Shown: positions 9,437-17,557 of the stretch, one piece after another
Layout of the letters: every line of letters starts with the position of its first letter
Position numbering within the stretch: the first letter of the stretch is position 1
DNA from: Chersky-840 sp963764205
Lineage (GTDB): Bacteria; Actinomycetota; Acidimicrobiia; Acidimicrobiales; UBA8190
Direction: 5' to 3'
NCBI GenBank assembly: GCA_963764205.1
Contig: CAVXRN010000002.1
Span: 1,740,208-1,804,207 of the forward strand
Length of the DNA: 64,000 nt
Notes under the pieces: model-generated
Told to the model about the DNA's origin: nothing
Database searches by the model: none
What the model saw: the letters and a program-made list of their open reading frames with translations, nothing else
Position numbers and translations under genes: made by a program

Positions 9437-9942
9437 CAGACTCTTTGGCGGTGACGCTCCAGGAACCATTGAATGGCTTCGGTCTCTCGTTGGTCCCCTG
9501 ACGCGTCGTCTGGAGATGGAGGGGATGGCTGCGGATCGTCCCGGTCCCGGTCGTTGCCGGGGTCCCGGTCGTTGCCGGGGTGGCGGTCGTCGGCTGCGTC
9601 GCGATCGTCGGCTGAATCGCGGTCCAGTGTCGCCGCGAACGTCTCGTTCGCCCATTCGATCCGTCGTCGGATGAACTTCTCGGCGTGGGGCAACGAGGGT
9701 TGGGAAACCTGCCACGTGACGACGGAGCCGACGAGGACCGGATCGGATTCCATCATCGACCGATCGCCGGCCTTCACGACGGGCGAGGCCCGGAACAGGT
9801 CCGCCCATTCCCCGTCGGTGGGACCTTCTTCCAACTCCATCCGCAGTTCGAACAACGGCGTCGGTCCACTTGCGTCGTCGACGGGGACCACCCTCTCCAC
9901 ACCCGCCTTGACGGGCCTCCAACCTCGGGTGTTCGTCGTCAC
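9436..9942 (-). CDS. Hypothetical protein with charged Asp/Arg repeat tail, coupled to GNAT gene
   Basis: 168 aa from a GTG at 9942 with GGAGG about 10 nt upstream. The N-terminal two thirds (RPVKAGVERVVPVDDASGPT, DPVLVGSVVTWQVSQP) look like a compact globular domain I do not recognise. A low-complexity linker built from DRD, ADDRD and PGNDRD units follows, then a short helical end (QWFLERHRQRV). The linker DNA contains two perfect 18-nt tandem repeats. The stop overlaps the GNAT start by 1 nt. Confidence 0.65.
   Translation of the reverse strand: MTTNTRGWRPVKAGVERVVPVDDASGPTPLFELRMELEEGPTDGEWADLFRASPVVKAGDRSMMESDPVLVGSVVTWQVSQPSLPHAEKFIRRRIEWANETFAATLDRDSADDRDAADDRHPGNDRDPGNDRDRDDPQPSPPSPDDASGDQRETEAIQWFLERHRQRV
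9543..9578. repeat. 18-bp tandem repeat, two perfect copies
   Basis: ggtcccggtcgttgccgg occurs twice head to tail (9543-9560, 9561-9578). It encodes the PGNDRD/DRDPGND linker of the minus-strand gene; further degenerate gtcg-rich units follow to about 9630. Confidence 0.85.
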
Positions 9943-9971
9943 CTCGTACTTCCCTCCCACTGGGCTCCTCG

Positions 9972-10751
9972 GTGAGCAGCGTACTCGTGCGCCTCGCCCG
10001 CGCCCCTGACAAAGTGTCTCGTGTGGCACAAGACCACTTCGACGGGTGGATCGCGGAGGGATACGACCTGGACACCGAGATGTCCCGGCCCGACGTCGTC
10101 GACCCGACCGTGAGCTTCCTGGCCGAGCTGGCCGGAGAAGGGCCCGCACTCGAGCTCGGTATCGGTACCGGGCGCATCGGGTTGCCACTGCACCAGCGGG
10201 GCGTCCACGTGCACGGCATCGACCTCTCGCCCGCCATGGTGGCGCAGTTGCGGGCGAAACCGGGGGCGAAGGACATCGAGGTCTCGATCGGTGACTTCGC
10301 CTCGACGACGGTAGACGGGACGTTCACGCTCGCCTATCTGGTGTACAACACGATCACCAACCTCACGACACAAGACGAACAGGTCGCGTGTTTCTGCAAC
10401 GTTGCCGCGCATCTCGAGTCGGGTGGATACTTCGTCATCGAGGTGTCGGTGCCAGAACTGCAGAGGCTCCCACCTGGTGAGCGATACCGGCCCTTCACGG
10501 TGCGGCCGACACATCTCGGCTTCGACGAGATCGACGTGGCCACCCAACGCGGCGTGTCGCATCACTACTGGACCTCCGGCGGCCCCGGCGCAGTCTGGTC
10601 GGTGCCGTTTCGCTACGTGTGGCCTTCGGAGCTGGACCTGATGGCGCGCATCGCCGGGATGCGTCTGCACGGGCGCTGGGAGGGCTGGAAAGGCGAGCCC
10701 TTCACCCGCCACAGCAGACGCCATGTCTCGGTCTGGCAGAAGACGGCATAG
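9972..10751 (+). CDS. SAM-dependent class I methyltransferase
   Basis: Up to 259 aa. ALELGIGTGRIGLPL is motif I for S-adenosylmethionine, VHGIDLSPAMVAQL is motif II, and TLAYLVYNTITNL and GGYFVIEVSVPE are later motifs of the class I fold. Methyl acceptor unknown. The start is uncertain: GTG 9972 leaves only 29 nt to the divergent gene, while in-frame GTG 10023 (VAQDHFDGWIAEGYD) fits the family N-terminus better. Neither has a clear ribosome site. Confidence 0.85.
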   Translation: MSSVLVRLARAPDKVSRVAQDHFDGWIAEGYDLDTEMSRPDVVDPTVSFLAELAGEGPALELGIGTGRIGLPLHQRGVHVHGIDLSPAMVAQLRAKPGAKDIEVSIGDFASTTVDGTFTLAYLVYNTITNLTTQDEQVACFCNVAAHLESGGYFVIEVSVPELQRLPPGERYRPFTVRPTHLGFDEIDVATQRGVSHHYWTSGGPGAVWSVPFRYVWPSELDLMARIAGMRLHGRWEGWKGEPFTRHSRRHVSVWQKTA

Positions 10752-10815
10752 CGATCCCTTCCAATCGCCCGCGGTTCAAAGCAACCTCACAGGGTGGTGG
10801 GGCAGGATCGAGGCC

Positions 10816-11307
10816 ATGACATTGGCCAAAGCGACCCGCATCGTGTGCAGTGTCCTCGCGGTCTTGTACCTCGGGGCGGCCCTCACCGTCGTCCTGGTGG
10901 GGCTCCCGGCGCCGGCCGCCGGTGGGACGTGCGGCCCCGGCACGTCATCGGAGTCAGCCTTGGAGGCGTTCTTCGACCCCATCTCGATCGGGGCGGGAGC
11001 CGAGCCGTCGGCGGCGTCCGGGCAACGACCGCAGTGGCAGTCCTTCGTCAACGAATGTCAGTCCAGCGCCAACACTCGTGTGATCACCGCGGGAGCCATC
11101 GTCGCCGGGGCACTGCTCCTCGCCCTGGGCGTCCCGTGGTTGGTACGACGCTTCACTCGGGACGACGACGCCCACGAGGAGGAGGGTCCTCGGTCCGGGT
11201 GGTATCCCGATCCCGTGGACCCCGGCGAGCCCCGGTGGTGGGACGGCACCACGTGGGTTGCTCAGCGTCCTCCCGCCGACCTCTCGTCGACGTCCTCGTC
11301 GCAGTAG
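10816..11307 (+). CDS. Membrane protein with C-terminal DUF2510 domain
   Basis: 163 aa. TM1 (IVCSVLAVLYLGAALTVVLVG) and TM2 (VITAGAIVAGALLLALGVPWLV) bracket an outside loop with three Cys. The cytosolic tail ends in SGWYPDPVDPGEPRWWDGTTW, the DUF2510 signature common in actinobacterial membrane proteins. ATG 10816 has GGATCGAGG just upstream. The stop codon lies within the first unit of a 25-bp direct repeat. Confidence 0.75.
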   Translation: MTLAKATRIVCSVLAVLYLGAALTVVLVGLPAPAAGGTCGPGTSSESALEAFFDPISIGAGAEPSAASGQRPQWQSFVNECQSSANTRVITAGAIVAGALLLALGVPWLVRRFTRDDDAHEEEGPRSGWYPDPVDPGEPRWWDGTTWVAQRPPADLSSTSSSQ

Positions 11308-11336
11308 AGGCTCGACGTCCTCGTCGCAGTAGAGGC
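11287..11336. repeat. 25-bp perfect direct tandem repeat across a stop codon
   Basis: The unit starts tcgacgtcctcgtcgcag and ends tagaggc; copies are 11287-11311 and 11312-11336. The TAG in the first copy is the stop of the DUF2510 gene, so the duplication repeats the gene's last codons and stop downstream. Confidence 0.9.
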
Positions 11337-11487
11337 GGGGCCAGGTCTGACCGCCCGTCGCCCCCCTCCACGCCTGGAGGTTCGGCGCATCCCCAGATTT
11401 AACGATGGACGACGGCCCGGGGATTCGTGACCATGGGTGCGGGGGCGGCGGGGAACACGTGGACCTGGACAGCCGGCAGCAGGATCC

Positions 11488-12843
11488 ATGTTGGAACCCG
11501 TCACACGAATTCTCAAGGGCGGCGTGCCGACATCCATGGTCAGAGACGGTGACGGTCGTGGTGCATCTGAAGGATCCCCTGATGCCCTGACATTGCCGCC
11601 GTCGGCTCCCGGGACATTGCCGCCGTCGGCTCCCGGGACACTGCCGCCGTCGGCTCCTCGGTGCACCGGCGCTCCTCCGGGACCGGGCTGGTGGGAAGGG
11701 GGCGACGGGCGGTGGTATGCGCCCGAGGACCACCCGGACTACCGACCCCCGTCACCGGCCCCACCCGTCGACCTCCCGCCGTCTCCGCGCGACGCTCCCC
11801 CCGCACCGGGTTGGTGGAGGGCCACCGACGGGCAGTGGCATGCACCCGAGGAGTATCCGGATTACGCACCGCGTCTCCGTCCGCTGCCTGCAGACGCAAC
11901 GACACCGGCGAGCGGCTGGCGGCCCGACCCGTCAGGAGTCCACGAGGAGCGGTGGTTCGAGGAAGGTGAGCCGACCCTGCTGGTGCGGGACGACGGAATC
12001 GGGTCACTGGAACACGCCGTCGGCACCGAGCGCGCCCGGCCTCCCGTCGTGTCGTCGGAGGCGAGACGACCCCCACTCGAGCGCCAGGGTGCGACACCAG
12101 TGCCACTCGTGACGCGCAAGAGCCATGTCAGCGGCGTCACCAAGTGGTTGCGGGCACCGTTGTTCCTTGCTCTCTACCTCGTCGCCTATGTCGTCGTCGG
12201 TGTCGTCGTCGGGCTCTTGGCCGTGTCCCTGCTGTCACATGCACACGTCTCGTCCCAAGGTGCCGACCAGACCACGATCGGCTTCGGCGATGCCCTGGCA
12301 TTGGCGTTGGCGGCGATCGCCCTCATCGCGGCGGTCTTGGCCTTTCCATCGCTGGTGTCGTGGGTGTGGCGACAGGTGAGCGAGCCGAAGATGACCATGG
12401 CGTTCGCCGCGTCCCGGGATCTTGATTCCGTGCCGCAGGAGCCCGAAGAGGGTCGCTTCGCCGTGACCGCCTCGGACGATCACAGCTTCATCGTGAGGGT
12501 CGGGCTCGTCAATCGTGGACGGGCCACCCTCGAAGACGGGAGCTTCCACTTCCAGGTCCCTGCCGCGGAATATCGGATCAAGGCTCTGGACGATCCGTCG
12601 AAGCGGCATTCCACCGAGTTTCTCCCGCGGACACTCGAAGAGAGGGTTCAGGGCGGACCGGGGGTGGTACGAAACACCTCGGCGTACGGCTCCTTCTCAC
12701 CGGGGACTCCGTGCGTGTTCCATGCCAAGGTGACCGCACTCGTGGCGGGACCGTGTCGGCTGGCGGTGTTCTTGCACGGCCGTGCCCCCAACGGGCGATC
12801 ACACGCCTGGTACGAGTCCATCGACATCAACGTGTCGTTCTAA
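11488..12843 (+). CDS. Membrane protein with tandem PGWWxAxDGxWxxPE motifs
   Basis: About 451 aa if ATG 11488 is used; GTG 11437 and ATG 11536 are alternatives. The N-terminal region is proline-rich with TLPPSAPG repeats, then GPGWWEGGDGRWYAPEDHP and APGWWRATDGQWHAPEEYP, tryptophan-rich motifs found in many Acidimicrobiia membrane proteins. A degenerate third unit (SGWRPDPSGVHEERWFE) follows. Two transmembrane helices lie around residues 215-290 (FLALYLVAYVVVGVVVGLLA and ALALALAAIALIAAVLAFPS). The C-terminal domain of about 150 aa looks like a beta-rich soluble module. Function unknown. Confidence 0.7.
   Translation: MLEPVTRILKGGVPTSMVRDGDGRGASEGSPDALTLPPSAPGTLPPSAPGTLPPSAPRCTGAPPGPGWWEGGDGRWYAPEDHPDYRPPSPAPPVDLPPSPRDAPPAPGWWRATDGQWHAPEEYPDYAPRLRPLPADATTPASGWRPDPSGVHEERWFEEGEPTLLVRDDGIGSLEHAVGTERARPPVVSSEARRPPLERQGATPVPLVTRKSHVSGVTKWLRAPLFLALYLVAYVVVGVVVGLLAVSLLSHAHVSSQGADQTTIGFGDALALALAAIALIAAVLAFPSLVSWVWRQVSEPKMTMAFAASRDLDSVPQEPEEGRFAVTASDDHSFIVRVGLVNRGRATLEDGSFHFQVPAAEYRIKALDDPSKRHSTEFLPRTLEERVQGGPGVVRNTSAYGSFSPGTPCVFHAKVTALVAGPCRLAVFLHGRAPNGRSHAWYESIDINVSF
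11590..11661. repeat. 24-bp tandem repeat, three units (TLPPSAPG)
   Basis: Units at 11590-11613, 11614-11637 (identical) and 11638-11661 (degenerate) each encode TLPPSAP(G/R) inside the proline-rich N-terminus of the membrane protein. Copy number could vary between strains. Confidence 0.9.
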
Positions 12844-12934
12844 ACTCCCTCGGGGGTGAGCTCGTCGATCCGGTCGCTGTGCGTCGGAGCACGGTGCCGG
12901 CCCACTACCGTCGACCCCACTACCGTCGTTGTGC

Positions 12935-13828
12935 ATGGCCACGCAAGGGGCGAGACCGGTGCGCCGGTGGCGAGTGCGGTTGCCGTTTCGCCAGCCGTGG
13001 CAGGGTCTCGCCTACCGCGACGCCACCATCATCGGTGGCCCGGCGGGGTTCGGGGAGGCATCGCCGCTTCCGGGGTTCCCGTGTGACCCGGCGAGCGCCT
13101 TGCGCAGCGCCGAAGAGGCGGCGTTCGAGGGATGGCCGCACCCGGTGCGCGGCTGGGTGGCTGTCAACGCCGTCGTCCCCCCCGCTCTTCCCTCCGAGGC
13201 GGCCGTGGTCGCCCTGGACGCAACCCGGCAGGGGATCAGCTGCCTGAAGGTGAAGGTCGGCGCCGGTGACGACCTCGGGCGGGTGTCGGAGGTCCGCAAC
13301 GCGGTCGGGCCGAACGTCAAGATACGGGTCGACGCCAACGGCGCGTGGGACCTCGACACCGCGTGCCGACGCTTGCGGGCCCTGGCCCGCTATGACATCG
13401 AGCTGGCCGAGCAGCCCGTCGCGTCACTGGAGGACCTTGCGCGCCTGCGGCGCCTGGTGGCCATGCCGCTCGCTGCGGACGAGGCGGTGCGGGACCGGCG
13501 CGACGCCGAGCGACTCGTTGCCCTGGACGCCGCCGACGTGTTGGTCGTCAAGGTGCAGCCGTTGGGTGGGGTGAGAGCGGCGTTGGCCGTCGTCGAAGCC
13601 GCCGGGCTCCCGGCCATCGTGACGTCGATGATCGAGACATCGGTCGGGTTGGCTGCGGGGTTGGCCCTGGCGGCATCGCTGCCGGAGTTGCCCTACGCCT
13701 GCGGGCTTGCCACGGCCACCCTGCTCGGCGCCGACGTGACGCAGGACCCGTTGCTTCCTCGCGACGGGATGCTCGAGGTCCGGGCCGTCGAGCCCGATGT
13801 GGCGCTGCTCGAGCGTTATTCGGTGTAG
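12935..13828 (+). CDS. menC: o-Succinylbenzoate synthase
   Basis: 297 aa, enolase superfamily. It dehydrates SHCHC to o-succinylbenzoate in menaquinone synthesis. The catalytic set is visible: LKVKVG (KxK), RVDANGAWD, ELAEQPV and LAADEAV (three metal ligands Asp, Glu, Asp) and VVKVQPLGG (second Lys). TSMIETSVGLAAGLALAA matches the C-terminal barrel. ATG 12935 is used; an in-frame TTG lies 6 nt upstream. The 3' end overlaps the convergent menE by 13 nt. Confidence 0.92.
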   Translation: MATQGARPVRRWRVRLPFRQPWQGLAYRDATIIGGPAGFGEASPLPGFPCDPASALRSAEEAAFEGWPHPVRGWVAVNAVVPPALPSEAAVVALDATRQGISCLKVKVGAGDDLGRVSEVRNAVGPNVKIRVDANGAWDLDTACRRLRALARYDIELAEQPVASLEDLARLRRLVAMPLAADEAVRDRRDAERLVALDAADVLVVKVQPLGGVRAALAVVEAAGLPAIVTSMIETSVGLAAGLALAASLPELPYACGLATATLLGADVTQDPLLPRDGMLEVRAVEPDVALLERYSV

Positions 13829-14949
13829 CCCGGCAGACGATGTCGGGCGATCTTCCCCAGGGCGGTGCGGGGCAGTGCGTCGACCAGCGTCAGGTGCGCC
13901 GGCGCGGCATACGACGGAAGTTGCTCGGTGACGAAGGCCCGCAGCGAGGAGAGCGTGGGAGGCAGTGAGCGGTCCACGGGCACGACCCAGGCCTCGACCC
14001 GCTGGCCCCATTCCGGGTCGGGCCGTCCGGCCACGGCCACGTCCGCCACGTCGGGATGACCGAAGAGCACCTCTTCGACGGCGTCGGGCCACACGTTCTC
14101 TCCCCCGGTGATGATCATGTCGGCGCGACGTCCGGACACCGACAGTCGACCGTCGCGCTCGAACGTGGCGGCATCGCCGGTGGGCAACCATCCGCCGGGC
14201 GTCTTCGGATCACGACCGTCGCGGTAACAGCGCAGGAGCATGGGCCCGCGCACCTGCACCTCTCCGTCGACGATCCGCACATCGACACCGTCGAGGGGTA
14301 CGCCGTCGTAGACGACACCGCTGCCGGTCTCGGTCATGCCGTACGTCGTGACGACACTGGCGCCGATCACGTCTGCCGGGGGCCGGCTCCCGCCCAACAC
14401 GATGGTGCGAAAGATCGTCGGGTCGATCCGGCGGAGTGCGGTGGCGACGAGTGCCACGAGCGTCACCCCTCCGGAGCGGGCCTCGTGTTCGACCGAAGTG
14501 GCGTCGAAGCCGTCGTGCAGCGTGAGGCCGGTCCCCGTGACCAGGGCCCGGGTCACCACCGAGAGCCCGCCCACATGCGCCAAGGGCAGACAGGCCAGCC
14601 AGCGGTCGGCGGCGGGGTCGACCCCGAGACGGTCCGAGGTGGCCCGGGCCGAGGCGGCGATGGCGTCGTGGGTGAGCACGACGCCCTTGGGCTCACCGGT
14701 CGAACCACTGGTCGCCATCACGAGGGCGTCACCGGGCTCGACCGGACGGCCGTCCTCGAAGGTCACTCTGTTCCCGTCGACGTCGACGAACGTGGTGGGC
14801 CGCAGGCTGGTGAGGAGGCGGTCCATGGCAGGACGGGGCAGGCGCGAGTCGATGGGCGCCACGGCGTCTCCGGCGTCCCACGCGAGCCGCAGACGGTGCA
14901 CGAACCCGGCGCTGTCCCCCGTGGCCAGGGCGACGAGGCGGTCGGGCAT
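13816..14949 (-). CDS. menE: o-Succinylbenzoate--CoA ligase
   Basis: 377 aa, ANL adenylation family. It activates o-succinylbenzoate to its CoA thioester. MATSGSTGEPKGVVLTH is the P-loop-like A3 motif, VVTTYGMTETGSG the A5 motif, WLPTGDAATFERDGRLSVSG A7/A8, and ALPRTALGKIAR carries the C-terminal catalytic Lys. It is short at the N-terminus, as in other actinobacterial MenE. It is divergent from menB with 53 nt between starts, so one region drives both. Confidence 0.92.
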   Translation of the reverse strand: MPDRLVALATGDSAGFVHRLRLAWDAGDAVAPIDSRLPRPAMDRLLTSLRPTTFVDVDGNRVTFEDGRPVEPGDALVMATSGSTGEPKGVVLTHDAIAASARATSDRLGVDPAADRWLACLPLAHVGGLSVVTRALVTGTGLTLHDGFDATSVEHEARSGGVTLVALVATALRRIDPTIFRTIVLGGSRPPADVIGASVVTTYGMTETGSGVVYDGVPLDGVDVRIVDGEVQVRGPMLLRCYRDGRDPKTPGGWLPTGDAATFERDGRLSVSGRRADMIITGGENVWPDAVEEVLFGHPDVADVAVAGRPDPEWGQRVEAWVVPVDRSLPPTLSSLRAFVTEQLPSYAAPAHLTLVDALPRTALGKIARHRLPGYTE

Positions 14950-15002
14950 CCGGCTACGGTACCCACCATGGTGCGAGTCATCACTCTCGGAGTCATCGGT
15001 CG

Positions 15003-15833
15003 ATGAGCGACACGGGGATCCCGGCTTGGAGCCGCTCCGGCGACTACCAGGACATTCGGTACGAATCAGCCGAGGGCATGGCCAAGATCACGATCTGTCG
15101 GCCCGAGGTCCGCAACGCCTTTCGGCCCCGGACGCTGTTCGAGTTGAGCCGCGCCTTCGACGCCGCCCGGGACGACCCCGAGGTCGGCGTGATCATCTTC
15201 ACGGGCGAGGGGCCCGACGCGTTTTGCTCGGGGGGCGACCAGCGCGTCCGGGGGAACGACGGGTACGTCGACGAGTCCGGCGTGGGCCGCCTCAACGTGC
15301 TCGACCTCCAGATCCAGATACGGCGGACGCCGAAGCCCGTGGTGGCCATGGTGGCGGGCTACGCCATCGGGGGCGGCCACGTGCTGCACGTGGTGTGCGA
15401 CCTCACCATCGCCGCCGACAACGCCCGCTTCGGCCAGACCGGGCCGCGCGTCGGCTCGTTCGACGCCGGCTTCGGGTCGGGACTGCTCGCCCGCAGCGTC
15501 GGCCAGAAGAAGGCGAGAGAGATCTGGTTCCTGTGTCGGCAGTACGACGCGGAGGAGGCACTGGAGATGGGCCTCGTGAACACCGTGGTGCCCCTCGAGC
15601 GCCTCGAAGAGGAGACGGTGACGTGGTGCCGACGGATGTTGGAGCACTCGCCTCTCGCCCTGCGCATGATCAAAGCGGGGTGCAACGCCGCCGACGACGG
15701 ACTGGCCGGAATCCAACAGCTGGCCGGGGACGCCACCATGTTGTACTACCTGTCGGCCGAGGCCCAGGAAGGCCGCGACGCGTATCTCGAGAAGCGTGCT
15801 CCGGACTTCTCCCGCTTCCCCCGGCGACCCTGA
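15003..15833 (+). CDS. menB: 1,4-Dihydroxy-2-naphthoyl-CoA synthase
   Basis: 276 aa, crotonase fold. It cyclises OSB-CoA to DHNA-CoA. FCSGGDQRVRG is the first oxyanion region, AGYAIGGGHVLHVVCDLTIAA the second, and GPRVGSFDAGFGSGLLAR with QKKAREIWFLCRQYDAEEA is diagnostic of MenB rather than general enoyl-CoA hydratases. The following menA GTG lies 4 nt after the stop, so they form an operon. Confidence 0.95.
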   Translation: MSDTGIPAWSRSGDYQDIRYESAEGMAKITICRPEVRNAFRPRTLFELSRAFDAARDDPEVGVIIFTGEGPDAFCSGGDQRVRGNDGYVDESGVGRLNVLDLQIQIRRTPKPVVAMVAGYAIGGGHVLHVVCDLTIAADNARFGQTGPRVGSFDAGFGSGLLARSVGQKKAREIWFLCRQYDAEEALEMGLVNTVVPLERLEEETVTWCRRMLEHSPLALRMIKAGCNAADDGLAGIQQLAGDATMLYYLSAEAQEGRDAYLEKRAPDFSRFPRRP

Positions 15834-15837
15834 GCCG

Positions 15838-16710
15838 GTGGGCGTCGCCGCCAACCGGTGGGTCCTAGGGGCGCGTCCTCGCACGCTGCCCGCGGCGATC
15901 GCCCCGGTCCTCGTGGGCACGGCGGTGGCGGGCGGCGGCGGTCCCGTCGTGGCATGGCGCATGGCCGCGGCGCTGGTCGTCGCCCTCGCGCTGCAGATCG
16001 GGGTCAATTACGCCAACGACTATCAGGACGGCGTGCGCGGCACCGACAGCGACCGCGTCGGGCCGGTGCGCCTGGTGGCCGCCGGGCTCGCCTCGCCCAC
16101 GGCCGTTCGCCGAGCCTCGTGGGTGAGCTTCGGCGTCGCCGGCGTCGCCGGGTTGGCCCTGGCGGTCGCAGTCACACCATGGCTGATCGCGGTCGGCGCG
16201 GCCTGCATCGCAGCCGCGTGGGCCTACACCGGCGGCCCCCGGCCCTACGGCTACGCGGGGTTCGGCGAGCTCTTCGTCTTCGTCTTCTTCGGCGTGGTGG
16301 CCGTGACGGGGTCCGCCTATGTCCAAGAGGGCCACCTCTCGGCCCTGGCCCTGAGCGCATCTGTGCCGGTCGGACTGCTCGCCACCGCCTTGCTCGTCGT
16401 CAACAACCTTCGAGATCGCGTCAAGGACGACGCCGCGGGCAAGCGCACGTTGGCCGTGCGGTTGGGCGATCGACCCACCCGATTGCTCTACGCCGGCTTC
16501 GTCGTCGGTGCACTGGCGTGGACCCTCGTGCTCGCCGCCGCCACACCCTGGGCCCTGGTGGCGCTGGTGGCCACGCCTCTGGCCGTCGCACCGGTGCGTC
16601 GGGTGCTCGGCGGGGCGGCCGGGTTCGAGCTGGTAGCGGTGCTGGGTGAGACCGGACGACTCCAGCTCGCGTTCGCGGTCGCGTTGTCGGCGGGTCTCTG
16701 GGCCCGGTGA
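15838..16710 (+). CDS. menA: 1,4-Dihydroxy-2-naphthoate polyprenyltransferase
   Basis: 290 aa, integral membrane UbiA family. It joins DHNA to the polyprenyl chain to give demethylmenaquinone. The first Asp-rich motif is NYANDYQDGVRGTDSDR, the second NNLRDRVKDDAAGKRTLAVR; both bind Mg-diphosphate. About eight or nine hydrophobic helices are visible. GTG 15838, 4 nt after the menB stop, is preferred over an in-frame GTG at 15796 inside menB. ARPRTLPAAIAPVLVG is the usual family N-terminus. Confidence 0.93.
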   Translation: MGVAANRWVLGARPRTLPAAIAPVLVGTAVAGGGGPVVAWRMAAALVVALALQIGVNYANDYQDGVRGTDSDRVGPVRLVAAGLASPTAVRRASWVSFGVAGVAGLALAVAVTPWLIAVGAACIAAAWAYTGGPRPYGYAGFGELFVFVFFGVVAVTGSAYVQEGHLSALALSASVPVGLLATALLVVNNLRDRVKDDAAGKRTLAVRLGDRPTRLLYAGFVVGALAWTLVLAAATPWALVALVATPLAVAPVRRVLGGAAGFELVAVLGETGRLQLAFAVALSAGLWAR

Positions 16711-16724
16711 GCGCGCCAGCGGGC

Positions 16725-17480
16725 CTACTGGGCTTCGACCCGAGCGAGGAATCGACGCAGGATGGCGAGGAAGGCGTGCGGCGATTCCAGGTGGGCGGCA
16801 TGGCCGGCCCCGGGGACAGAAGCAGTCTCGGCGTTCTCGCCGATCGCGGCGGCCATCGCGTCGGCCCGGGCGCAGAACACGTCGTCGCGCGCTCCTGCGA
16901 CCGCGAGCACGGGCATGGAGAGCTCGGACAGGCGGGGCCACAGCGACTCCTGGGCTCCGGTGCCGGCCAGTCGCAGGCTGGCTGCCAACCCCGCCACGGT
17001 GTTCTCCAGGCGGGCGTCGATGCCGGCGTCGGGCCCGTCCAACCCGGCGAAGAGCGGCTGGGCCAGCCACCGTCGGACGAACTCCGCCACACCGACCTCT
17101 TCCAATTCGAGCGCCCGCGCCTCGTCGTCGCGCCGTCGCGCCCGGCGGGCTTCGGCGTCCTCGATGCCCGCCGTTCCCCCGATCATCACGAGGGCGCCCG
17201 CGAGCTCGGGATGCGCCAGGGCAAGGTGCAGGCACAGCCGGGCCCCCATGGAGTAGCCGACGTACACGGCTCGGCCCCCCACCGCACTCACGAGGTCGGC
17301 ACCTCGAGCCATGGTCGCGGCGCTGGAGGCGGAGCGCCCATGACCAGGCGCGTCGACGCGCACCACCTCGTGATCACGGGCCAGGTCGGCCGCCACCGGG
17401 CCCCACGACCGGCGCGTCTGGGTGAACCCGTGCACCAGCACCACGCGTGGGCCTCGCCCGTCGATCTCCGCGTAGACCAT
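16725..17480 (-). CDS. menH: MenH-like alpha/beta hydrolase (SHCHC synthase)
   Basis: 251 aa from ATG 17480, which has AGGA 8 nt upstream. VLVHGFTQTRRSWGPVA, RVDAPGHGRSA, GYSMGARLCLHLAL (nucleophile Ser) and PGAGHAAHLESP (His) match the MenH group, which removes pyruvate from SEPHCHC to form SHCHC. Assignment rests on these motifs plus position between menA and menD; a generic hydrolase of the same fold cannot be fully excluded. Its 3' end faces menA with a 14-nt gap, and its start is divergent from menD (77 nt). Confidence 0.82.
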   Translation of the reverse strand: MVYAEIDGRGPRVVLVHGFTQTRRSWGPVAADLARDHEVVRVDAPGHGRSASSAATMARGADLVSAVGGRAVYVGYSMGARLCLHLALAHPELAGALVMIGGTAGIEDAEARRARRRDDEARALELEEVGVAEFVRRWLAQPLFAGLDGPDAGIDARLENTVAGLAASLRLAGTGAQESLWPRLSELSMPVLAVAGARDDVFCARADAMAAAIGENAETASVPGAGHAAHLESPHAFLAILRRFLARVEAQ

Positions 17481-17557
17481 GCCGCCATCCTGGCATCGAC
17501 GCGGGTGGGCGTCGGTCTCGCCCCGCGCCACGCGCGTCAGAACGGGTCAGTCGACCG

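Noticed and set aside
9437..10327. Upstream extension of the GNAT frame
   Set aside because: That part is antisense to the methyltransferase and to the coupled hypothetical gene; the overlap TGATG fixes the GNAT start at 9436.
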